Below are positions 24,571 to 35,982 of a stretch of DNA of 64,000 bases, piece after piece; within the stretch, counting starts at the first letter, position 1, and every line of letters starts with the position of its first letter. A program made the translations under genes and the position numbers. Origin of the DNA: Acridotheres tristis (Eukaryota; Chordata; Aves; Passeriformes; Sturnidae). The stretch lies in assembly GCA_037013685.1 (NCBI GenBank), contig CM072886.1, positions 70,149,859 to 70,213,858 of the forward strand, in the 5' to 3' direction. Under the pieces are notes generated by a model, which was not told the DNA's origin, ran no database searches, and saw nothing but the letters and a program-made list of their open reading frames with translations.

Positions 24571-27500
24571 ATCCCTGAAGGCACATTAAACCCTTTCTTT
24601 GCCAAATAAAACCAGGCTTTCAACCTCTTTGGGAAACCCAACAAACCCAGCCTTCCTCTTAGTATGGTATTTCTCCCAGGCATTGACTCCATAAGTCAGA
24701 AGCAAAGCCTCCTGCCTCTAGAGGAATTATGTTAATAGTTGGAACGTCTACTTTCCCCATCAAATCATGTGACCTTCCTCTTAAAAATTTTGCAGATTTG
24801 GACTGTGTGGGTGAGAAGAAGAAAGTGATGATAATTTTCTTTAGATTTGATACAAAATCCTCTGCCCCTGAGTTCTGTTAGTTCCTTGCATCCTGTTCCC
24901 TAAAGGAATTCTGTGTTTTGATTGTATCTATTTTTATGTACCTTCTGCAATTTTCCTCTTCTCTGCCTACCACACTTAACTATTTACATATATTGATATA
25001 AAAGCAGACTCGCTGCTCCCACCAAGACATTTTGTCTCAATCATCACTGAAGTTTTGTTACATCTGAAAATGACCACTGTATTTGTGCCTCAACAAAGAG
25101 GGATGTCTCAAATGTGTGAGGTCCAAGTATCCATTGATCAGCTCCTACACTGTTCCTACAAGTAGCAGGACCATGATGGCTTGATCTATTCCCTGGCCTT
25201 TCTGTCCTTAAGGACATAAGAAAATCTTCTTGTTCTTTTGGAAAGATCTTTTTACCATCAGCAAGAAAGAATGATAATTCTCTAAACCATGAGAGGTCAT
25301 TGGTTTTGTAAGTTGTCTAAGACAGTTTCTTGTCAAACCGCCAGAGATTTCTTTCTGCTCATTGAGCCTTGAATTGTTCTACAGTGTTGATGTGACTTGC
25401 AATTTCTGAGTTCTGAGTAGATTGACTGAGATTGCTTGTAAATACATACTGATCACTGAATTCTGTATTAATAATAAATAACAATACTGAAATTATAATA
25501 ATTGAGAGCGAACTTGACTTAGCATTTGAGTGATTTCACTTTTCTTTGAGAATGTTAAGAATGGGAGTTAATTTAAATTGTATGCATTATTCAGGGCATG
25601 TCTTAAGCATCTGATGGCATCATTAATATACATACAGAGGGCAGTTTTGGAGACACATGTTTGATATAGATGGTTTTGGAGTGTGTAACAACTAATGATT
25701 CTTTCTTTTTGTGAGGTTTTAATTAAGTTATTAAAAATTCATCCTTCAAAATATGAAAATACATTTTCTTATGCATCCATTTGTTTTAAATACAATGCTT
25801 ATTTTTAAATTTGTGTAAAAGATACAGTGGCTTGCCTTGTGGATCCTACCAGACACTGTGTTGATATGGAAAGCAGGAGAGTCATGTTTTGATTTTCAGG
25901 AGCTAAATAAATTTATGAAGAGTTAGGTACCATTTCAAGGGATTATTCTGTGCTTTGCCTCTCTCTGACTCCAGCATTCCTGTGGCCGAACTCACATATT
26001 TCATATAGTAGGAAGGTTATATCAGCTCCCAGCAAAGGTGTAGACCCTGAAGTTGTTGGTACTTATACTTAATCCACTGAACAGCTAAACTCAGTCAGGG
26101 GCTGACCTGGACAAAGGAACCCAAATCAATTAATGGTAAGAGACTTCTCTCACCCTGGTTTTGAGTGTACTGTGTAAAGATGCAATATATGTTGTCTTTC
26201 CAGCAAGCTCAGACCCCTGGAGGGCTTTTAGCATTATACTTAGAGCGTAAAGGAAAGATAAAATGGACCTGATGCACAAAATGCAAACTGTGGTTTCTCT
26301 CACTGCCACCTGGGATTTTCCAGACAGGCAGCTAGCTGCTGATGTTGAGCAAGCTCCCTGCATTAATAGAGCTTCCCTTCCTAGTGACTCATGGGAAGGG
26401 TTTTGGTTGAGTGGTTTGATTTGCATGGCTTCACATTTGTTAAGTTTTGTTTTGCATTCTGGACTTCAGTTTATTTAAAGTCTCCAAAGTGATGTTCATT
26501 GGAGTTGCCAAGTTTCACTTGATTTTGTGTTGAAAGTGATGGTATTCTGGCAATTTTTCCGGATTAGTAAAAGGATTAAGGTCTCAGCATACTCATCAGT
26601 ATTAGAAGCAGGTGCTTCATACTTTTAGAAAGCTGCAAAGACTACTTTTGCCACTGCCCAATAGCAAAAGGCTTCTCTTTCTAAACATGATAGATCTTAT
26701 GACATTAAGTGTTAATCCTGGTGTATTATTCAATATGGAAAAGTTATTTCTGATAGTCTGTAGACCTTTCCAAAATGCATAAGCTTTTATGTCCCCTTCT
26801 GAGGTTTTTAAAGCAGGACTTAAAGTATTAAGGGAAACCTGTTTCTTTGTATGACATGCAACACCAATAACATTTCTCAGCTTTCACGGTTTCTCACTAC
26901 AAGAATGTGTCTGTGTCATGTGTGGTCTTTCATTGCACAGAGATGTGCTCTGGCAAGACATAAAGCTTTTACCTAAACTGCATGAAATAATTTGCCTAAT
27001 GCGATTGTGGTTTTTCTACTCATGGGTTACAGAGCTATCTTAAACTGAAGTTTGTGAAAGTATTACTCATTCTCCATCTCTGAAGTAGGGAACTTCTTCA
27101 GAGGTTTTTCCTGACTCATCCATTTTCAGTGGAGATTTCTCATGGAGAAGCTTTCCACGTGATCCTTATTGAATTGGATGTAGCTGGGAAACAAACTTTC
27201 TGAATGGTGAAGACCAAAACAGCTTTGAAGCAAGTATTATGGGGATGGAAATATTTATCTCCTCTCTTTGTGCCTTATATGTTTCTACCAGGTCTACTTC
27301 TGATATTGTGACCTTGAGCATTGATAGCAAATGCCTTCAATAAAAATGAATCATCATCTATAAATATTTTGTATTTATTCCTTTAAGTGGAATGCTCTCT
27401 CACAAAATTGTGTGCTAGTCTATTGTCTAGAACTGAACCAGATGTAATGTCCAGTAATCTGTGAAAAAATTGGAGTTGGAGAGTTGGAGATGCTTGTTTC

Positions 27501-27578
27501 ATAAGTAGAAACTTTCTATGCTTTTTGTTGATCCCATTACGTTGAGAACACAGGTTATAAGAATGGTTTTTAGAAACC

Positions 27579-27592
27579 AAAAAAAAAAAAAA
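27579..27592. repeat. A14 homopolymer
   Basis: 14 consecutive A. No element body or target duplication was recognised beside it. Confidence 0.9.
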
Positions 27593-29265
27593 GGGTTTGC
27601 TCAGCTCAAAGTCCATTAAATTTCACCATCTCCTGTAAAATAATATATTATAGCACTTAAGAGTCTTGTAAAATATGGCGTTTTTGATCTTCCTATGGCA
27701 AAGAAATTGAAAATATTTGTGTAAGGACTTATCTTTAAAGATAGAAGGATGGAATAGTGACATCTTGGAAACAATACAGACAACAGATAAAAAACCAGAT
27801 AAGATTCAGGTGTTGTAAGTGAATCATCACACTATAGAACTGGATTATAAATGCATTTCAATGCATTGATAATTTCTGAAAGCATTATTGGTTTGGTTAA
27901 GACACACACATAAAACATGACTTGTCAGCAGTCAGGGAGTTTGCAAACCATGTTTTTTGTAGCTCACACCCCTTTCACGCCGTGTCAGGATGCACACTTC
28001 CTGTGCTCTAGTTCTCTTTTCCCCTGCAGACAGCAGAGTTTGCTCTGCCAGGTCGGTGTGTGATGGCCTCTCTCCATTAAGCAGTGTGTGCATGGATGTG
28101 TGCAGGGCTGCACAATTCTTATGGGACATTTGTGTTTAATATAATTAGGGCTACTAAAAGCTGATCTCAAGTAGCAAATATATTTCAGAATTGGTTTTTA
28201 GAAAGTACAAATTTAGAGGTGTTTTGTATATTCACGATGAGCAGCCATTGTCTAATGACAATTTACACTGAATGTTACTTGGAACACGGTCTGATGAATA
28301 TTTCAGCGAGGTCTACAGTCAAATATCTTACAACACTTTCCATGACCCAATATGCAAATCAGCTGTGGGATGTGAGAGGGCTGTTGGGGCTTACTCTACA
28401 TAGATTTAGACTGTTTTAACAAAGGTTATTTATTAAACATTATCGACATTGGTTTTTTCACCACTTTCAAAATTCAGGAGGGGATTTTATCTTCTTTAGG
28501 GAAACAGCTAAGAAGTAGGTCGGGAACCATGACTGCAAAGAGGCCACTCCAGGGAAGGGAAAGGTTAAGTTCAGTTCTAACCAGTAAAATAAAAATGTTG
28601 TGAGGCTGCTGTCATTTGTGAAAGAAGAACTTCTTCTGAGTTATTATTACATGTTGAACTATTTAATATGTCTCATTTGTTCATTGACAATAGTAAGGTT
28701 AACAAAGGGGATTCTTACCGCTACATATTTGAGGGAGTTTAATTGGAGACTACGGGAAGAATTATAATTTATATTAAATAGAAAAGTCTGGAAGCTTATT
28801 CCATGGTTAAACACGTCATGTAAAAGAATGAAATATTGCCAAAGTTGTGTGATGTGAATTTGGCATCTTTGTGAAATCACTAAATTCACTTAGCAACTTA
28901 AGTAATTCTAGTAATTACCACAATAAAAAATGGATTCTGATTATTGGACCATATTTTGTCCTGCTTGAAACTGTATGAAATTCCTGCTGAAAACAGGAAA
29001 TATCACAGATTAAAATTGACCAAACCACACTGCAAACCTAAACAGAATTTAAAGACTTAGGCTTCTTCGAGCAGAAACTTATATTCCCAAAAGGTCAGGA
29101 CATATATATAGAAACATACAAGTTTGTCAGTTAAGAAGAGCAGAGTTTGGGCCATTTTTTTCCCTTCCTCCCTCAAATATATTGCTGAACCCTCACAGCA
29201 CCAGGGAAAACCCCACTGACTTAAAATAGTACAGTGGACAAACTAAGTGGCCATGACAAATGCAG

Positions 29266-29279
29266 ACACACACACACAA
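29266..29279. repeat. Short (CA)n tract
   Basis: About six CA units followed by aa; a minor microsatellite. Confidence 0.85.
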
Positions 29280-30238
29280 AATATTGTTTACTTAAGTCTT
29301 TAGCCAGCTGGCCCTGTGAGAATCTCGAGCTTTCTGTCCCTATGGCAGAGGACCAAGATCATGGGATACCCCAGCTGCAGTGTGTTATCTCATGCAGTTT
29401 GTGTGCATGGACTGAGGTTACCTTGAAAAATCTCTTTTTTGCAAAGGAAAGAGCAACTAGTGAAGTTTGAGTGCTCCTTCCATCTGAACGGCTGACTCTG
29501 CTCTGCAGAGCCATGAGCTGTGCTGTGTGCAGGAATGGTGTGTGCTGTTAGAGAGTACAGGAGTCAGCATGTTTCCTCTGCAAAAACTGAGAATTGCAGA
29601 GGAATGGTTTGGTCCAATGAAGCGGTGTCATTTTACATTGGTAGAAAATTGGCACCTATCTCTCTTTCTTTCAAATGCATCATTTTAGTGCTGACCTCCA
29701 CTCAAAATGAAATGTGGTAAACCTATAATTAGGAGAGCATCAGATGACTTGTACAAAAGAAAAATGAGAGTTGTGGGAATCATTTACAGTGTATTCTGTT
29801 AGACTACTGTTGTAGTCTCCTGGCATTTCTGTCTTGTTTTGTCTTCCTGCTCATCTCTTCATCTTTTGGAGTTAAAGTCTTGGAGTTCAAAGTCATAGGT
29901 TCATTCTGACCTTCAATTTTAACTAAGAAAAAGAAAAGTGAGTTCCTAATCCTAAAAGCTGCAGAGATAAGCTGAAAGTGAGCTCTCTTGAGGCCTCAGG
30001 AATAAGAAAACTCATGTTCTTAAAATATTTGGGAACAGCAGTGCTATTCCAAATGAGAAGCCACCAGATGCCTGTATCCGTGTACTTCTGAATTAGGCAG
30101 AAAGCTTGTGCTCAAAATATAACTATTTTATAATACTATTAAATATGCTTCCTCTCGTTGGGACCTTGTCCTTTTCTGTGTAAAGAACTTCCAAAAGCTT
30201 CTTTTCCATACTGATTCAAATGCTAGTTCCTGTAGCCG

Positions 30239-30257
30239 AAAAAAAAAAAAAAAAAAA
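30239..30257. repeat. A19 homopolymer
   Basis: 19 consecutive A preceded by tagccg. The longest A run in the window. No recognisable retrocopy body lies upstream. Confidence 0.9.
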
Positions 30258-31031
30258 GAGTAGCAGGTTCTACCTTATTTTGATTATGCTGAGGACAAAT
30301 GATTCCTTAAATAAAGACCTTGGCAATTTTGTAGCAAACCCAGTAATTCCTTCCAAGTATTAGCAACAGTTTATGAAATCTAAAACTTCAAAGTCCTTAC
30401 TTTTCTGAAAAAAGATGTCTCTATCATCATTATTATTAATATCTATGTACATTTGAGTTTGGGAAATATGGCCATATAAGTACATGTGATTACATCTGAA
30501 TGTATTAATTATCAAATCATGCATGTTACCTATTTAAGGTATTTTATATAATATATAGGGCATGCAAATTGGTGTCTGAATATACAGTAATTCTACAACG
30601 GACAGTCTTGACAGCCACATGGCAGCATAATTCATGCAATTTTCTTAGAAAATTCTGTAGTAGAGCCTTGCAGCATCTGTTTGAACTGAAGAGTCTTTTT
30701 CACAAAGAGTTCCAGAAAATATTCCCAAACCCATAGCCTAAGGAAAAGACTTCCATAAGGAAGTGCCTGTTTAGGTGAGCAGGGTATGCTGTGGTCAGAG
30801 CACAGAATTGGAGAAGCTCTGTCTCATGACACTGCTGACTTGGCTGGAGGAATGAGCCAGCAAGGGTGAGGAGATAATTCCGAACTGATTTAGACAAGTA
30901 AAAGGTAATGACTCTGGGGTACAAAGAAATTATGATTGTGGGGCAAATAATGCTATTCTATCAGTAGCTCTAGGAATGAGATCCTAATTTGGGATAGATG
31001 TTACTTTTACAATGACTTTCCTGTTTTGTGG

Positions 31032-31043
31032 TTTTTTTTTTTT
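31032..31043. repeat. T12 homopolymer
   Basis: 12 consecutive T, low complexity. Confidence 0.85.
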
Positions 31044-31410
31044 CTTTTCCTATACAATATTTTAGGGTTAGCATCAAGCAGCTCTCAAACGCAAATCTTT
31101 CAGTAGTATGGCTTCCACTAAACAGACTGGAAACCATTGCAAACGATATGGTATTCAACATTTTCACAAGTGGTTTAGTTATTTTTGTCTGGTTTCACAA
31201 GTAAATCAGGCTGACAGGGCTGACAATACCCATGATACAAGCCACTCTCTGTAATAAGCAGGATCTCTCAGAGAAAATCTGAAGTCTGGTGAATGCCAAG
31301 AAGAGAATAAGCCAGTGGATTTAGCTCTCTGTTCAGCTCAATGGCCAATCACTGCAGCAATACAGTGAGGTGACTGAGGTGTGACTTAAATCAGCTCTCT
31401 CCTCCTGTGT

Positions 31411-31448
31411 CAATACACAGCAGCAATACACAAGCAATACACAGCAAT
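31411..31448 (+). repeat. caatacaca short repeats, three copies
   Basis: The word caatacaca occurs at 31411, 31424 and 31435, separated by gcag and ag-type spacers: a small degenerate tandem array. Confidence 0.85.
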
Positions 31449-31891
31449 GTTGCACCTTGTGCCTTGACTACCTTGCAGTTTTGTAAAGCTTTGGTTTTGT
31501 GGAGAAGGCAGACATCTCCACATCTTGGTAGGCACAGAGCTGTGGGAGATGCTGTGTCACAGAAGGAAGTGGGAGATGGGGACAGTGACAGGAGAGGCAC
31601 TTTAGCAGGTAGACCTGTTTATAAAATATATAAATAAAACATATTTGTACATAATATGTAAACCAAATAAAACATATTCATTTTTCCTAGGAGTTGTAAG
31701 TAGGACTTACCAATTTTTTTTTCTTTTTGTTCTCTCATTGGTTGATTTGGTTTTTGGTTTTTTTCTCCATAATTTAATAAAGTTGTGAAGAAACAAATTT
31801 CATATAATTTCAAGGATAAACATTTAGACGATTTATTTGCAAATACTTTTTTTGTAACAAGAACTAACTTGATAACAGATATTAGATATTA

Positions 31892-32300
31892 TTAGGAGGC
31901 TGGAGCACCTCTTATGAGGAAAGGCTGAGAGAACTGGTGCTGCTCAGCCTGGTGAAGAGCAAGCTCTGGGGTGACTTTATTACTACTTTTTATTACCTAA
32001 AGGGGGCATGCAAGAAAGCTGAAAAATGTCCTTTTACAAGGTCATGTGGTAATGGAAAAAGGGGAATGGCTTTAAGCTGAAAGGGGGGACGTTTAGACTG
32101 GATATTAGGGAGCAATTCTTTACTGTGGGGGTAGTGGAACAGGTTGCCCAGGGTAGTTGTGGATGCCCCATCCCTGGAGTGTTCCAGGCCAAGCTGGATG
32201 GGGCTTGGAGCAACCTGGTTTAGAGGAAGGTGTCTGCCCATGGTACAGTGTTGGAATTAGATGATCTTAATGTCCCTTGCAACTGAAGATTTTTGATATT
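31892..32300 (+). mobile_element. CR1 LINE 3' end, 5'-truncated
   Basis: The left end (ggctggagcacctcttatga, from about 31896) corresponds to the RT C-terminal LEH.SYEERLRELG part of CR1 ORF2. It runs on to gaacaggttgcccagg and ggatgccccatccctggag, which are hallmarks of the avian CR1 3' end, and ends near 32300 with ttggaattagatgatctta..gtccctt and a decayed tip. There is a small deletion around 31975-32045. About 400 bp remain, the usual fate of a 5'-truncated CR1 insertion. Moderately diverged and not coding. Confidence 0.93.
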
Positions 32301-32770
32301 AAGAGAAGCAGAGGATTATTTTCAACTCATCTTCTCTATATCTTTTCTCATTTTATAGTTCTCCAATAGGTAACCTTTTCTTCAGTTTATTAATACTATT
32401 ATTTGTTTTTTCGTTGTTTTTTGTTTGGAGTTTTTTTTCCTCCTCTATCAGTTTGTCCTGAATGAAAGCCAAAACTGGATCCTCTGAGATTACATAACCA
32501 GATGGTGCTATGTTTGGCATATTTCATTCCTGTGATACCAAAGCTGATCCCACGCTACTCTTAGTAGTTCATCAATTTCAGATATTAACCATGTTCTTTA
32601 GAAATCCTGAGCGAATATCTCTCTGTCCTTGTAATTTGCTCTTGCTCATTTATCAGTATAGTCTAAAAGCTTTCCTACCAACACTATACTTGGAGGCACT
32701 TTTAGGACTTTCATCTGTTAATACAGGCTCTGGTATGAAAACATCCTTTCCTGTAGTATTAGCATAATGT

Positions 32771-32785
32771 AAAAAAAAAAAAAAA
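32771..32785. repeat. A15 homopolymer
   Basis: 15 A followed by ggaaaaaaattttttt; low complexity. Confidence 0.9.
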
Positions 32786-34290
32786 GGAAAAAAATTTTTT
32801 TCTTCTAGGGTTACAGCACCAAAGGAGATTCCTGTCTTCTTCTTTTCTCACTGGGGAGCCTGTTAGCTCTGTATTCTTCAAGTCTCTGTCAAAAAGTTTC
32901 ACATGCTTTCGTTCTTGAATGGACACAAATGAATGATGAATGCAACATGTTAGTGTAGAAAACATGGTCCAGTGTACAGGATGTGTCACAAAAAGTCCAT
33001 GTTATTTCCCTGTGTGCAATACATAGAACTTATTAATAGTGTCTTTATGGTTAATTCTGCTTTAAGTGAATTTCTGAAAATACTGGGAGCATGTGAACCC
33101 TTGCGTATAAATCTCACACACCAATGAAAGACTGAAATATAATGCAATCACAGAGCTTTGAGTGGGCTGGCTTGCAAAAATCCCCTTTCAGTACATGGTA
33201 AGAATATTCACAAGGAAGCCTGGGGGATAGGAACTTGTGAACTATAAATTCTTCTGCTAGATTGAACTGTACTGACTTTGGTACACAAACCTGAAACAGG
33301 CTGATGCCAATTGAAAGTTTGAAATTAGTAGCATTTTAAAAAAACTTGTGATATGAGTGGAAGTGTTGGAAAATGCAGAAGGCAAATAATGTAGACATGG
33401 GTAGAGAGAAGAAATAACCATTAGCCTCATGAGGTTTTTTAAAATTTTTATTTAGTTATTGCTCAGGAATGCTGATGCTGAGACGTCATTTCACCATTTT
33501 TCTACTGGCTGCATCAGCAAGGCATTGGGACACTTACAATGAAAGTGTTCCAGCATATTTCTTCAGTTAGAATCTCCTTTTTATTCCAGTCAGGGCAGAA
33601 TAAAACTCATCTGAAAAATCCAAGAGAGGGACAGAAATGCTGACACTTCAAATGCCTGGTTCAAAAAATCTGATGCCCATGCTGCTTTTCATTCCCACTG
33701 CTCCTGAATACATTAGCCATGTGCCCTTTAAGGACAACTTTTGTCATTACAAACACTGCTCCTGATGTCTGGTTGCACTATGCCAGTGTTTGTGTAGGGT
33801 TTTAATCATTGATAGTATACCTGAGCATTCATTTCTTTCTTGCTATTTCTCATGGTTGCTTTTTTCCACTGCTATTGGTAAAATGTTTTAAATAGTTTCT
33901 GCTCTGCCCATATTTGCTCTTGAATCAAAAGGGAGTAGTGGTGAAAATATAAGTCAGGGAATGTGTTTAATTTTTTTCAGTCAAACTCAACACTTTTTGT
34001 GGGAGTTTTATCCAGTGGAGAAAGGTTACTGCTGAACAGATTATTACATTCCATTGTTATCTTGGAAGCTGAAAACAGTCTATGAATAAAGGTATAAATT
34101 AATTGAAGTGTCACAGAGTGCAATAAATTTTATTATTTCTAGATGCAATTGTTGTCATTTAACCCTCTATGATTTGTATTTAGAAGTTGTAGCATTGCAC
34201 TGGTGTATCTATTAAAACTATAGCAGTATAGTTTTCTCTCCTTCTTTCATCTCTCCAAGTCTTTTACCAATCCTTTACTTATTTTCTTTC

Positions 34291-34302
34291 TTTTTTTTTT
34301 TT
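34291..34302. repeat. T12 homopolymer within a T/C-rich stretch
   Basis: A pyrimidine-rich stretch of about 100 bp (34235-34335) centred on a T12 run; on the minus strand it is purine-rich. Confidence 0.8.
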
Positions 34303-35339
34303 AACTTTATTTTCTTGCCTTTTTTTCCCCTCCCCTTAGTACAGGAGCAGCAATAGATTCTTTTTCTCTCCAAGGGATGGTCTTTTCCTTTTTCAGAAAC
34401 TACCATCCTGCAGCATATGACTGTGAAATTGTCAAATTTTGAAGGAAATAATGCAATCCCTTGGAGAAATTCGAGTCTCCTTTTTCCAGTACTAAAAACT
34501 CCCTTTTTTTCCTTGCTACTAAACGGGAAGCCAGCCTGTGAAACCTGATCTGTTTTCTTTCCTGAACCCTCTGCTAATTTACTAGCAATTGTATGTTCAA
34601 GACAGAATACATATTTCTTTGGAAGGCTGTACAGAGACTGATGCTTATTCAGAGCTGCTCAGAATTTTAGAACATTAGGAAATATGCTGTCTAGTGCCGA
34701 GCTAGTGGGCAAGGGTTTGAATAAGGCAACCTATAATTTTACATTTCAGTGCAGCTGCACTAAATGTGTTAATATTTCAAATAGTCCTGCAAGACAAGAC
34801 CTACATCTGGATGTCTACTAGAGTACACCAAATAAATATTCATAATGTAAATATTGTTTAAAAAATTGTAAATATACTTCTTCAGGGGTTAACTGTTAGC
34901 CACTTTAATTTCTGTTTTGACAAAAAAATACTCACTTCGACCAGTAACTAAAAAGATTATGCAGATGGAAACCTTAGAGATGGGCTGACTAGCAGTGAAA
35001 AGATTGTTGACAGGAGTAATTAGCACATATCAATTGCAGAGTAGCCTTTCTCATGTGTAAAGTAGATACTTTCCCTTTATTTCTTAATGTTAATCCTGGG
35101 GAATAAAAGGTTGCTGCCCATGGTAAGAAACGAAGAGCTATGAGCTCAGCTGGATGCAAAATGATGAAGAGCTGATGAAGTCAGTAAAGCTGTACTGATT
35201 TAGACCTGTGGAGGATATAAAACTAAACTAAATCACTTAAATGAAATCAGCCACTTGCAGGTTCTTGCAGCTACAGGTCTAAATAACTTTCAGAGATTAT
35301 TGTAGTTGTAGGTTTTCATGCTATACAAAGATGCCTTTC

Positions 35340-35412
35340 TTTGTTGTTGTTGTGTTTTTGTTTTTGTTGTTTTGTTGTTTTTTGTCCTTTGTTTTGTTTT
35401 GTTTTGTTTTTT
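35340..35412 (-). repeat. T/G-rich tract, (CAAAA)n-like A-rich tail on the minus strand
   Basis: Plus-strand ttgttgttgtt..(gtttt)n, ending in ttttttcgg. Read on the minus strand it is an A-rich, (CAAAA)n-expanded tract starting about 25 bases after an aataaa (minus strand, 35442-35437). That spacing is what a retroposed, polyadenylated transcript would leave; a plain simple repeat is the alternative. Confidence 0.75.
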
Positions 35413-35982
35413 CGGATTAGATATTTCAAGACCTAATTTATTAATTTTCTCTCAGTGTCTGATGTATGGAGCAGAAGATTGTGGGAGTATACAGAAGAGG
35501 CCAAGAAGGTCTCCAGAAAGAATTTCTTTGACATTTTTTCTTTTAGAACATGTGTTAGAAGACAAGGAAGAGACAGAACAACTGTTCAAATGGCTGCTTT
35601 CACAAATGGGACTTGTGGAAGGGCCAAACCTTGGTGGTGTGTCACGTCTCACACAAGCACCTCTGACAGAGGCTGGAGCACCACTTTCCATTGAGGTGCC
35701 TGCAGCAGGCAGAATCAAGAATCTTCTGTGAAATGCTTCTATTGCCTCTTGTATTTGTTTTTGTGGAAATTTAGGATACCTTACATGATTTTCTGTATTA
35801 ATAGAATTAACAGAATATAACTTCAGGAGAGCACATAAATCCAAACCCATTCTTGTCTCAAAATCCGTCTCTCCTTTCGATTTTTTTCCCCTAAGACATA
35901 GGACTACCTCAGATACAGAGCACCAAAACAGCCTGTTAAATTCTGATAGATCCCAGCATGTGCCATTTACCCCCCCTTCACT
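35413..35982 (-). pseudogene. Candidate processed retrocopy or orphan ORF, unknown family
   Basis: On the minus strand a frame stays open for 176 codons from 35982 (preceded by a TAA) to a TGA at 35454-35452. The first ATG, at 35850, gives 132 residues beginning MGLDLCALLKLYSVN and ending in SSAPYIRH. The stop is ten bases before aataaa (35442-35437), and an A-rich tract starts about 25 bases beyond that: stop, poly(A) signal, tail, in the right order and spacing. The predicted protein is Cys- and Ser-rich without a transmembrane segment or motif I know. Retrocopies of cellular mRNAs are rare in birds because CR1 does not use poly(A) tails. Against it: no target duplication found, no recognised parent, and one stop-free run of this length per window of this size is plausible by chance. 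A 137-codon frame on the opposite strand (35318-35731) partly arises from the T-rich tract. Confidence 0.25.

Larger units (their letters stand above)
20662..31891. other. Unique AT-rich DNA, no confirmed gene
   Basis: About 11 kb with no transposon I can name. It holds one weak exon-like segment (21146-21220), short A/T runs and small tandem repeats, listed separately. All frames here are 60-103 codons and look like chance. Confidence 0.6.
32301..35339. other. Unique AT-rich DNA, no gene recognised
   Basis: No coding or mobile sequence was identified. Contains an A15 run at 32771-32785 and a T12 run at 34291-34302. Confidence 0.6.

Noticed and set aside
35318..35731. 137-codon plus-strand frame beginning with a hydrophobic run
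   Set aside because: The first part is the translated T/G-rich simple repeat; the rest overlaps the minus-strand candidate, which has the better 3' end signals.
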